This document shows, piece after piece, positions 7,537 to 14,165 of a stretch of 18,403 nt of DNA (the first letter of the stretch is position 1; each line of letters begins with the position of its first letter). The stretch covers positions 1 through 18,403 of the forward strand of contig JBIKLI010000040.1 of the NCBI GenBank assembly GCA_044359885.1, in the 5' to 3' direction. This DNA comes from CAIOSQ01 sp044359885. GTDB lineage: Bacteria > Pseudomonadota > Alphaproteobacteria > CACIAM-22H2. The notes beneath the pieces were generated by a model. That model worked only from the letters and a program-made list of their open reading frames with translations, searched no databases and was not told the DNA's origin. The position numbers and the translations under genes were made by a program.

Positions 7537-8474
7537 TAGCGGATCCTCGGGTCGAAGACCGTGTAGGCGATGTCGATCGCGAGATTGACCAGCACATAGG
7601 CGACCGAGAACACCAGGATCACCGCCTGGATGATCGGGAAGTCGCGCGCCAGAACGGCGTCGACGACCAGCCGCCCGAGCCCCGGGATGTTGTAGACGCT
7701 CTCGGTCACGATGGCGCCGCCGATCAGCAGCGCGACCCCGATGCCGATCACGGTCACGATCGGCACCGCCGCGTTGCGCAGCGCGTGTCGACGCAGGACC
7801 TTGGCGTCGGACAGGCCCTTCGCCCGCGCCGTGCGGATATAGTCCTCGCCGAGCACGTCCAGCACCGAGGCGCGGGTGATGCGCGCGATCAACGCGATGT
7901 AGATCACGCTCAGCGTCGCGCTGGGCAGGATGATGCGTTCCAGGAAGGGCCAGACGCCCTGGGAAATCCGCCGATAGCCCTGGACCGGAAGCCAGCCGAG
8001 TTCGAGCGCAAAGACCTGGATCAGGAGGTAGCCGACGACGAAGACGGGCACCGAGAAGCCGAGGACCGAGAAGGCCATGGTGGCGCGATCGATCCAGGTG
8101 TCGTGCCGGTAGGCGGCGAGCACGCCGAGCGGGATCGCGATCGCGACCGCCAGAACGATGGTACAGAGCGACAGCATCAGCGTCGGCTCGACGCGTTCCA
8201 GGATCAGTTCCATCACCGTCTTCTTGTAGAAGAACGACTCGCCCAGATCACCCTGCAGGACATGCGCGAGCCAGACCACGAACTGGGTCGCCAGGGGACG
8301 ATCGAGCCCGAGTTTGGTCCGGATTTCGGCGATCTGCGCGGCGTTGGCGTTCTCGCCGGCGATCACCGCTGCCGGATCGCCCGGCGTCAGCCGCAGGATG
8401 AGGAACACGAAGACGGCGACGATCCCGAGGACCGGGATCGTCGCGAGCAGCCGTCGGGCGACGAAGGCGAGCAT
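7533..8474 (-). CDS. Peptide-type ABC importer permease, DppB family
   Basis: Inner-membrane permease of 313 residues, the B-type subunit of the importer. The first membrane segment follows MLAFVARRLLATIPVLG, then LRLTPGDPA and LGLDRPLATQF, the usual opening of DppB/OppB proteins. The conserved cytoplasmic loop YIRTARAKGLSDAKVLRRHALRN is the ATPase-contacting EAA region, and ESVYNIPGLGRLVVDAVLARD comes before the last segment. The C-terminal DPRIRY is typical. Its gene is separated from the binding-protein gene by about 50 bp that hold a strong hairpin, and it overlaps the next permease gene by 4 nt. ATG at 8474 gives the standard N-terminus. Confidence 0.93.
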   Translation of the reverse strand: MLAFVARRLLATIPVLGIVAVFVFLILRLTPGDPAAVIAGENANAAQIAEIRTKLGLDRPLATQFVVWLAHVLQGDLGESFFYKKTVMELILERVEPTLMLSLCTIVLAVAIAIPLGVLAAYRHDTWIDRATMAFSVLGFSVPVFVVGYLLIQVFALELGWLPVQGYRRISQGVWPFLERIILPSATLSVIYIALIARITRASVLDVLGEDYIRTARAKGLSDAKVLRRHALRNAAVPIVTVIGIGVALLIGGAIVTESVYNIPGLGRLVVDAVLARDFPIIQAVILVFSVAYVLVNLAIDIAYTVFDPRIRY

Positions 8475-8482
8475 GGCCGGCA

Positions 8483-8517
8483 GCCGACCGGTCGGCCGCG
8501 CCCCCCTGGGGCGCGGC
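8483..8517 (-). terminator. Strong intercistronic hairpins after the binding-protein gene
   Basis: Two adjacent dyads fill the gap between the solute-binding-protein stop and the dppB-type start. One has a perfect 10-bp GC stem (8495-8504 with 8508-8517) and a 3-nt loop. The next is a perfect 14-bp palindrome (8483-8496) that shares two bases with the first. No T-tract follows on the minus strand, so complete termination is unlikely. A partial terminator or mRNA-stabilising hairpin that raises binding-protein output over permease output fits this class of operon. Function is inferred. Confidence 0.5.
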
Positions 8518-8525
8518 GCGCGGCC

Positions 8526-10121
8526 TCAGTTGCCCCGCTTGGTCATGTTCCAGAATACCGGCGCCGGGGCCGTCAGGATGCCGTCGATCACGCCGCGCCG
8601 GATCGCCGCAGGCTGGTACCACTGGCCCAGCGGGATATGCGTCATGATCTCGAAAGCACGAACCTGGACCTGCTCGGCGATCGCCTTCTGCCGCGCAGGA
8701 TCGGTTTCGCGAGCGAAGTCGTCGCGCAGTTTCTCCATCTGAGGATCGCAAGGCCAACCCCAGTTGGCGGTGTCGCAACTGGCATTGAGGAACCCGGTCA
8801 TGACCGGGTTGAGGATGTCGGCGGCGACCCACGAGGTCATCGCGGCGTTCCAGCCGCCGGCGGCGGGCGGATCCCGCTTCACCCGCCGCGCGACCAGCGT
8901 CTGCCAGTCCATCGACTGCATGTCGACGTTGAACCCCGCGCGGGTCATGAGATCCTTGGCGACCGGCGCCAGGTTCGTCAGCACCACGAGATCGGTCGAT
9001 TGCATCAGGACGACCGGCCGTCCGTCATAGCCACCTTCGCGCAGCAGGGCGCGGGCGCGCTCGAAATTGGAGTCGAGGAAGCCCTCGGTGCCGCGCTGGC
9101 TCTCCAGCGGCGTCCCGCAGATGAACAGCGCCTTGCAGACCTTGTAGTAGGCGGGATCGCCGATCGTCGCCTTCAGGAAGTCCTCCTGGTTGAACGCGAT
9201 GGCGACCGCCTGACGGATCTTCGCGTTGTCGAAGGGCGGCTGCGTCCAGTTGAACCTGAAGACGTACTGGTTGCCGAGCGGGTTCCAGTCGACGAGCGCC
9301 ACGTTGCGATCGCGGCGCAGCACCGGCAGCAGATCGTGGGGCGGCGCCTCGATATAGTCGATCTCGCCCGCCATGAGCGCGTTTACCGCGGTCTGATGAT
9401 CGGGAATCGCCCGCCATTCGACGCGGTTGACCCTGACAACCTTGCCGCCCGCGAGACCGCTCGCAGGCTCGGCGCGCGGCCGGTAGCGGTCGAACTTGAC
9501 GTAGACGGTCTTGTCGCCCGGCCGCCACTCGTCGCGCCGGAAGACGAATGGTCCCGAGCCCGTGAAATCCGAGATCTGCTCCATCGGGTTGGTGTCGGCC
9601 ACCCGCTTGGGCATGATGAACGGCACGTTCGAGGACGGTTTGCCGAGCGACTGCTCGACCAGACCATAGGGTTCCTTGAGCACCAGCTTGAAGGTGCGCG
9701 CGTCGACCTCCTGCCATTCGCGCACGAAGCCCGCAAGCTTCTGGCCCATCGAATCGCGTGCCGACCAGCGCCTGATCGAGGCGATGGCGTCGGCCGAGGT
9801 CACCGGCGCGCCGTCGTGCCAGAGCAGTCCTTCGCGCAACGTGAACGTGTAGGTCAGGCGGTCGGCGCTCGCCTCCGGCAGACGCTCGAGCATCTGCGGC
9901 CGGACTTCGAGCTTCTCGTCCACGGCCAGCAGCGTGTCGTAGATCATGTAGCCGTGGTTGCGAACGATGTAGGCGGTGGTCCAGATCGGATCGAGGATCC
10001 GCAGATCCGAATGCATGGCCGCGTTGATCGTCTGCGCCGGGGCCGGGGCGGCGAAACCGCCGATGGCCAGGGTTCCGAATGCGAAGGCCGCCGCGGCGGC
10101 GAGTCTCTCCATGCGATTCAT
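8526..10121 (-). CDS. ABC importer periplasmic solute-binding protein, family 5 (peptide type)
   Basis: Secreted solute receptor of the importer, 531 residues, of the DppA/OppA cluster (SBP_bac_5). It has a Sec signal peptide: MNRMERL, a hydrophobic Ala-rich core, then PAPAQ before TINAAM, with cleavage near residue 30. Family marks are the LRILDPIWTTAY strand, YDTLLAVDEKLEVRPQML, FTLREGLLWHDGAPVTSADA, and SGPFVFRRDEW. Four cysteines in the mature chain lie in two close pairs (Cys329/Cys335 and Cys449/Cys458), likely periplasmic disulfides. ATG at 10121 was chosen because GGGAG lies a few bases upstream and it starts at the signal peptide; an upstream in-frame ATG adds an unlikely basic extension. 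First gene of the operon. Ligand unknown; peptides, D-amino-acid derivatives or opines are possible. Confidence 0.92.
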   Translation of the reverse strand: MNRMERLAAAAAFAFGTLAIGGFAAPAPAQTINAAMHSDLRILDPIWTTAYIVRNHGYMIYDTLLAVDEKLEVRPQMLERLPEASADRLTYTFTLREGLLWHDGAPVTSADAIASIRRWSARDSMGQKLAGFVREWQEVDARTFKLVLKEPYGLVEQSLGKPSSNVPFIMPKRVADTNPMEQISDFTGSGPFVFRRDEWRPGDKTVYVKFDRYRPRAEPASGLAGGKVVRVNRVEWRAIPDHQTAVNALMAGEIDYIEAPPHDLLPVLRRDRNVALVDWNPLGNQYVFRFNWTQPPFDNAKIRQAVAIAFNQEDFLKATIGDPAYYKVCKALFICGTPLESQRGTEGFLDSNFERARALLREGGYDGRPVVLMQSTDLVVLTNLAPVAKDLMTRAGFNVDMQSMDWQTLVARRVKRDPPAAGGWNAAMTSWVAADILNPVMTGFLNASCDTANWGWPCDPQMEKLRDDFARETDPARQKAIAEQVQVRAFEIMTHIPLGQWYQPAAIRRGVIDGILTAPAPVFWNMTKRGN

Positions 10122-10188
10122 GACCTGTCTCCCTGTCTGGAGGTGACGATGCCGGCCGCTCGCGGCCGCGACGACCGTTCCGCTCCGC

Positions 10189-10218
10189 ATTAAACATCGC
10201 GCGGCGGCCTGCGTCCAA
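10189..10218 (-). promoter_or_regulatory. Candidate sigma-70 promoter for the ABC importer operon
   Basis: On the minus strand TTGGAC (10213-10218) is followed after 18 bp by TTTAAT (10189-10194), a 5/6 match to the -10 consensus. It lies about 70 bp before the binding-protein start. Between it and the start lies a perfect inverted repeat with 7-bp arms (10153-10159 and 10162-10168), a possible operator or leader hairpin. The -35 is weak, so this is tentative. Confidence 0.35.
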
Positions 10219-10243
10219 TGGCGCGGCCGGGAGGGAGCCCCGA

Positions 10244-11425
10244 CTAGCAGCCGGCCAGGGCGGCGCAGATACGGTCGATCTGCTGGGTGCTCAGTTCCGG
10301 GAACATGGGCAGCGACAGGATCTCGTGCGCCGCCGCGGCGCTGGCGGCGCAGCCGGACGGGCCGAGCGGCAACCTGCCGGCATAGGCCGGCTGGAGATGG
10401 ACCGGGACCGGATAGTGGATCGCCGTGTCGATCCCCTGCCGCCCCAGATCGGCCCGCATCGCGTCGCGCGCCGGGCAGCGCAGGACGTATTGGTGGAAGA
10501 CATGGCCGATGCCGGGTGCGCGCCAGGGCGGCGTCGCGGCGGCGCCCGCCAGCGCCGCGTCGTAGCGGGCGGCGATCGCCAGCGCCGCGTCGTAGCGGGC
10601 GGCGATCGCGGCTCGCCGGGCGTTCTGGGCATCGAGATCGCGCAGCCTGACGCGCAGGATCGCCGCCTGCAATTCATCCAGCCGGCTGTTCACGCCGGGC
10701 TCGGCGCTCACGTAACGCTCGCGCCATCCATATTGGCGCAACGCCGCGATCCGCGCGCGCAGCTCCGGATCCGCCGTCGCCACGACGCCGCCGTCGCCGA
10801 GCGCGCCGAGATTCTTCGTGGGATAGAGGCTGAAGGCCGCCACGTCACCGAAGCTGCCGACACGCTTGCCGGAGATCGTCGCGCCATGGGCCTGGGAGCA
10901 GTCCTCGACGACCCGGATCCCCGCCGACCGGGCCAGCGTCAGGATCCGCGCCATATCCGCCGGCTGCCCGTAGATGTGGACAGGAATCACCGCGCGGATC
11001 GGCGGGATGCCGTCGCCACCGTCGCGCCACCGCGCCAGCGTCGCGGCCAGATCGTCGGGATCCATGCAATAGCTTCGCGGGTCGATGTCGACCAGGATGG
11101 GGGTCGCCCCGACCATTTCGATCGCCGCGACGGTGGCGACCGCCGTATGCGACACCGTCACCACCGAACAGCCAGGCCCGATGCCCAGCGCGCGCAGCGC
11201 CAGCGCCAGGGCGTCGGTGCCGTTGGCGACGCCCACCGCGTGCGGCACGCCGAGCCAGGCGGCGAACTCGCGCTCGAAGGCCTCGACCTCGGCACCGAGG
11301 ATGTACCACCCCGAAGCCAGCGTGCGCGCCACCGCCGCGTCGATCTCGGCTCGCCGGGCCCGATAGCCGGCGCCGATGTCGTTCTGAAGTATGCGCGCGC
11401 TGGCGGGCGCGGCGGCCTGGTCCAT
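10244..11425 (-). CDS. DegT/DnrJ/EryC1/StrS-family PLP-dependent sugar aminotransferase
   Basis: Cytosolic PLP enzyme of 393 residues that transfers an amino group to a nucleotide-linked keto-sugar. The N-terminal SGWYILGAEVEAFEREFAAW, the cofactor loop ANGTDALALALRALGIGPG, VIPVHIYGQPADM, VVEDCSQAHGA and SLYPTKNLGALGDGG are family motifs; Lys204 in PTKN is the Schiff-base lysine. The motif style resembles QdtB/FdtB-like 3-ketosugar aminotransferases, but the regiochemistry is not certain. A perfect 30-bp tandem duplication at 10550-10609 repeats IAARYDAALA (residues 273-292), making the protein longer than the usual 365-375. ATG at 11425 is preferred because AGGGA lies 5 nt upstream; an upstream in-frame start at 11542 would run into rmlB. 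It diverges from rmlBA, whose product is the natural precursor for its substrate. Confidence 0.87.
   Translation of the reverse strand: MDQAAAPASARILQNDIGAGYRARRAEIDAAVARTLASGWYILGAEVEAFEREFAAWLGVPHAVGVANGTDALALALRALGIGPGCSVVTVSHTAVATVAAIEMVGATPILVDIDPRSYCMDPDDLAATLARWRDGGDGIPPIRAVIPVHIYGQPADMARILTLARSAGIRVVEDCSQAHGATISGKRVGSFGDVAAFSLYPTKNLGALGDGGVVATADPELRARIAALRQYGWRERYVSAEPGVNSRLDELQAAILRVRLRDLDAQNARRAAIAARYDAALAIAARYDAALAGAAATPPWRAPGIGHVFHQYVLRCPARDAMRADLGRQGIDTAIHYPVPVHLQPAYAGRLPLGPSGCAASAAAAHEILSLPMFPELSTQQIDRICAALAGC
10550..10609. repeat. Perfect 2 x 30-bp tandem duplication inside the aminotransferase gene
   Basis: Positions 10550-10579 and 10580-10609 are identical, and identity extends 3 bp further left (10547-10549 with 10577-10579). 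The unit is exactly 10 codons, so the frame is kept and the peptide IAARYDAALA is doubled. Perfect identity suggests a recent slippage or recombination event. Confidence 0.97.
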
Positions 11426-11507
11426 GGAAGTCCCTATCGCGTTGGAATACCGATGGCTAAGCTTATCGGATGATCGACGCAACGCCATCGCGGTTTCGCG
11501 ACACGCC
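11426..11507. promoter_or_regulatory. Divergent intergenic region between the aminotransferase and rmlB
   Basis: This 82-bp gap must hold the start signals for both outward-reading units. It contains an AT-richer core with the 8-bp palindrome TAAGCTTA (11458-11465), flanked by CCGAT on the left and ATCGG on the right. I could not assign convincing -35/-10 pairs. No good SD is visible just before the rmlB ATG. Confidence 0.35.
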
Positions 11508-12578
11508 ATGAGGATCCTCGTCACCGGGGGCGCCGGCTTCATCGGATCGGCACTCTGCCGCCACCTGCTGCTGGACCTCGGTCATGGCGTCCTGAACGTC
11601 GACAAGCTGACCTACGCCGCCAACCCGGCATCGCTCGCGGATGTCGCGGAACATCCCGGCTACCGGTTCGTGCAGGCCGACATCTGCGACCGCGCCGCGA
11701 TGGACGCCGCCTTCGCGTCCTTCGTGCCGGAGGCGGTCGTCCACCTCGCGGCGGAAAGCCATGTCGACCGGTCGATCACCGGCTCGGGCGACTTCGTCCG
11801 GACCAACGTCATGGGGACACACGCGCTGCTCGAGGCCGCGCGCGCCCATTGGATGGGGCTGCCGGAGGATGAGCGCAACCGGTTCCGCTTCCTGCATGTC
11901 TCGACCGACGAGGTCTACGGTTCGCTCGGCGCGGAGGGCGCGTTCACCGAAGAGACGCCCTACGATCCGAGTTCGCCCTACGCCGCCAGCAAGGCGGCGG
12001 CCGACCATCTGGCGATGGCCTGGCAGAGGACCTACGGTCTGCCGGTGATCGTGTCGAACTGCTCGAACAACTACGGTCCGCGGCAGTTCCCCGAGAAGCT
12101 GATCCCGCTGACCATCCTCAACGCGCTGGACGGGCGTCCCTTGCCCGTCTACGGCGCGGGCCGGAACATCCGCGACTGGCTTCATGTCGAGGACCATGCC
12201 CGGGCCCTCCATACGATCCTGACCCACGGCCGGCCGGGCCGTTCGTACAATGTCGGGGCGCGGACCGAACGGACCAATATCGAGGTCGTCACGTCGATCT
12301 GCGCGGCCATGGACCGGCTGCACCCTGCCGGCGCGCCGCATGCGCGGCTGGTCGCCTTCGTCGCGGACCGGCCTGGACATGACCTGCGCTACGCCGTCGA
12401 CGCCACCCGCGTCGCGACCGAACTGGGCTGGCACCCGGCGGTCGCGTTCGATGAGGGGCTGGAGCGGACCGTGCGCTGGTATCTCGACCATCCGGCGTGG
12501 TGGCGTCCCTTGCGCGAACATGTCTACCGCGGCGAGCGGCTCGGCCTCGCCGGACCGGCCGCGGGGCCAGCGCCATGA
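11508..12578 (+). CDS. rmlB: dTDP-glucose 4,6-dehydratase
   Basis: Converts dTDP-D-glucose to dTDP-4-keto-6-deoxy-D-glucose with a tightly bound NAD. It is an extended short-chain dehydrogenase of 356 residues, the normal RmlB length. The N-terminal NAD motif is ILVTGGAGFIGS, then LNVDKLTYAAN, HLAAESHVDRSI, and the catalytic STDEVYG with Asp134 and Glu135. The SDR pair Tyr158 and Lys162 is in SPYAASKAAAD, and SNCSNNYGPRQFPEKLIP is RmlB-specific. ATG at 11508 begins directly at the first strand; upstream in-frame starts only add non-family residues. Its stop overlaps the rmlA start (ATGA), so the two are translationally coupled. The product feeds rhamnose or amino-deoxysugar synthesis; the divergent aminotransferase favours the latter. 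Confidence 0.95.
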   Translation: MRILVTGGAGFIGSALCRHLLLDLGHGVLNVDKLTYAANPASLADVAEHPGYRFVQADICDRAAMDAAFASFVPEAVVHLAAESHVDRSITGSGDFVRTNVMGTHALLEAARAHWMGLPEDERNRFRFLHVSTDEVYGSLGAEGAFTEETPYDPSSPYAASKAAADHLAMAWQRTYGLPVIVSNCSNNYGPRQFPEKLIPLTILNALDGRPLPVYGAGRNIRDWLHVEDHARALHTILTHGRPGRSYNVGARTERTNIEVVTSICAAMDRLHPAGAPHARLVAFVADRPGHDLRYAVDATRVATELGWHPAVAFDEGLERTVRWYLDHPAWWRPLREHVYRGERLGLAGPAAGPAP

Positions 12579-13447
12579 AGGGGATAATCCTCGCCGGCGG
12601 TCGCGGGACGCGCCTGTACCCGGCGACCCTCGCCGTGTCGAAGCAGCTGCTGCCGGTCTACGACAAGCCGATGGTGTACTACCCGCTGTCGACGCTGATG
12701 CTGGCCGGGATCCGCGAGATCCTCCTGATCTCGACGCCGGACGACCTGCCCGCCTACAGGCGGCTGCTCGGCGACGGCGATCGCTGGGGGCTGAAGCTGA
12801 GTTACGCGGTGCAGGACGCCCCGCGCGGACTGGCCGACGCCTATGTCCTCGGCGCCGATTTCGTCGCCGGCGGCGACTCGGCGCTTATCCTCGGCGACAA
12901 CATCTTCTTCGGCGACGGGTTGCCGGCCATGCTGGCGGCGGCCGCGGCCCGCAATCGCGGCGCCACCATCTTCGCCTATCGCGTGAACGATCCCGGCCGC
13001 TACGGCGTCGTCGAACTCGACCGCACCCAGCGGCCGGTCGGCCTGGCCGAGAAGCCGGCCCAGCCGCGATCGAACTGGGCGGTGACCGGTCTCTATTTCT
13101 ACGACCGCCGGGTGGTGGAGATCGCGGCCGCAGTCAAGCCCTCCGCGCGCGGCGAGGTCGAGATCACGGACGTCAATCGCGCGTATCTCGACATGGGCGC
13201 GCTCGACGTCGAGCTGATGGGGCGCGGCTTCGCGTGGCTCGACACCGGCACGGTCGACAGTCTCAGCGAAGCGGGCGACTTCGTCCGCGCGCTGCAGAAA
13301 CGGCAAGGATTCATGATCGCCTGCCCGGAGGAGATCGCCTTCCTCAAGGGCTTCATCGACCGTGCCCAGTTGCAAGCCCTGGCCCGCGCGGTCGGCGCGT
13401 CGGATTACGGCCGCTATCTGGCCGCGATCGCCGAGCGCACGGACTGA
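12575..13447 (+). CDS. rmlA: Glucose-1-phosphate thymidylyltransferase
   Basis: Makes dTDP-glucose from glucose-1-phosphate and dTTP, the step before RmlB. At 290 residues it has the normal family length. The nucleotidyltransferase signature is at the N-terminus (MKGIILAGG, then GTRLYPAT), followed by SKQLLPVYDKPMVYYPLSTL. The metal-binding Asp108 lies in LILGDNIFFG. VVELD, EKPAQPRSNWAVTGLYFYD and FAWLDTGTVDSL are conserved RmlA segments, and EEIAFLKGFI is the typical C-terminal helix. The start ATG overlaps the rmlB stop by 4 nt. rmlC and rmlD do not follow; the next genes are on the other strand. Confidence 0.96.
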   Translation: MKGIILAGGRGTRLYPATLAVSKQLLPVYDKPMVYYPLSTLMLAGIREILLISTPDDLPAYRRLLGDGDRWGLKLSYAVQDAPRGLADAYVLGADFVAGGDSALILGDNIFFGDGLPAMLAAAAARNRGATIFAYRVNDPGRYGVVELDRTQRPVGLAEKPAQPRSNWAVTGLYFYDRRVVEIAAAVKPSARGEVEITDVNRAYLDMGALDVELMGRGFAWLDTGTVDSLSEAGDFVRALQKRQGFMIACPEEIAFLKGFIDRAQLQALARAVGASDYGRYLAAIAERTD

Positions 13448-13490
13448 GAGGCGGCGCGGCAGCCCGGCCGAGGCAGCGCCTGAAAGACGA

Positions 13491-13522
13491 AGGGGGCCGG
13501 CGCCCTGAAGCGCCAGCCCCCT
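13491..13522 (-). terminator. Intrinsic terminator of the tRNA-Ala transcript
   Basis: A 13-bp stem (13491-13503 with 13510-13522, one G-T pair) and a 6-nt loop lie 4 bp downstream of the tRNA 3' end on the minus strand, followed by a T-rich TTCGTCTTTC. It also lies 43 bp after the rmlA stop and could act on that transcript, but the plus side lacks a T-run. Confidence 0.75.
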
Positions 13523-13526
13523 ATGA

Positions 13527-13602
13527 TGGTGGAGCCGAACGGGATCGAACCGTCGACCTCGTGAATGCCATTCACGCGCTCTCCCAGCTGAGCTACGGCC
13601 CC
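13527..13602 (-). tRNA. tRNA-Ala (anticodon GGC)
   Basis: A complete 76-nt cloverleaf including an encoded CCA end. The acceptor stem GGGGCCG pairs with CGGCTCC and contains the G3:U70 pair that identifies alanine tRNAs. The D stem is GCTC/GAGC, the anticodon stem CGTGA/TCACG encloses loop ATGGCAT with anticodon GGC, and the T arm is GACGG-TTCGATC-CCGTT. It reads codons GCC and GCU, with GCC heavily used here. It lies 66 bp after the FYDLN-family gene on the same strand. Confidence 0.98.
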
Positions 13603-13616
13603 GGAACTCGGCGCGC

Positions 13617-13645
13617 ACTAAGCGGATTCACGCCCCCGCGCGCAA
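13617..13645 (-). promoter_or_regulatory. Candidate promoter for tRNA-Ala
   Basis: Minus-strand TTGCGC (13640-13645) and CTTAGT (13617-13622) are 17 bp apart and would start transcription close to the tRNA 5' end at 13602. The -10 is a poor match, so co-transcription from the upstream zinc-ribbon gene is an alternative. Confidence 0.3.
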
Positions 13646-13668
13646 GAGAAAAATTCATTCGGTCGGCG

Positions 13669-13995
13669 TCACCGGTCCTCGCGCGGCTCGTCGGAGCCAT
13701 CGACGACCCCGTCGACGTCCTCCGAATCCTCGCCGAGCTCCGACGTGTCCTCGATCACCGCCTCCTCGTCTTCGCCCTTGTCGTCGACGCCGATCTCGGC
13801 GTCTTCCATGTCGGTCTCCTCTTCGGCCGCCGGCTTCGCCGCGGCGACGAGCTTCGTCCGGCGCGCCTTCAGCAGCGCCTCGGGATCGAATTCGGCGCCG
13901 CATTTCGGGCACGAGATCGGCGACCTGTTCATGTCGTAGAACTTCGCGCCGCAGGATTGACAGGTCCGCTTGAGACCCCATTCGGCCTTGACCAC
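13669..13995 (-). CDS. TIGR02300-family FYDLN acid-domain protein (zinc ribbon plus acidic tail)
   Basis: Small protein of 108 residues of unknown function, found mostly in alphaproteobacteria. The N-terminal half has two CxxC knuckles, Cys12/Cys15 and Cys29/Cys32, which should bind zinc, around the signature FYDMN (FYDLN in most members). The C-terminal half is low-complexity and very acidic (DMEDAEIGVDDKGEDEE and similar), probably disordered. I place the start at GTG 13995, because GAGGGAG lies upstream at normal spacing and the protein then begins VKAEWGLKRTC like its relatives; an upstream ATG at 14043 gives a 16-residue extension not expected in the family. Divergent from aroA and followed by tRNA-Ala. 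No molecular role is established. Confidence 0.88.
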   Translation of the reverse strand: MVKAEWGLKRTCQSCGAKFYDMNRSPISCPKCGAEFDPEALLKARRTKLVAAAKPAAEEETDMEDAEIGVDDKGEDEEAVIEDTSELGEDSEDVDGVVDGSDEPREDR

Positions 13996-14165
13996 TTGCC
14001 GAGCTCCCTCGCCTTGATCGAACGCAATCGCGTCGTGCCTCACGACGGCGGGCCTCTTGCCATGCAGCGTCCGCGCTTGTCAATTATGCGCGGGCGCATC
14101 GCTCGCCGGTGCCCAAGCCGTGTGCTAAAGCCGCACGCGATCGCCGCACCGAGAAAGGAAAACGC
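13996..14165. promoter_or_regulatory. Divergent promoter region between the FYDLN gene and aroA
   Basis: These 170 bp hold no gene on either strand. On the minus strand a perfect TTGACA -35 box lies at 14078-14083, about 85 bp before the FYDLN start, but the -10 at the right distance is poor. Next to it is a perfect 14-bp palindrome (14086-14099, arms ATGCGC/GCGCAT), a possible operator. AAAGGAAA at about 14152-14159 is the SD for the GTG start of aroA. Confidence 0.4.

Noticed and set aside
7785..10193. Long open frame (802 codons) on the plus strand across the permease and binding-protein genes
   Set aside because: Spans two real genes and their gap on the other strand; low-complexity composition typical of high-GC antisense frames.
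13491..13522. Considered as a REP-like or mobile inverted repeat
   Set aside because: No second copy seen in the window; position just after the tRNA fits a terminator.
13527..13602. tRNA gene as an integration (att) site
   Set aside because: No integrase, no direct repeat of the tRNA 3' end and no foreign-looking segment beside it.
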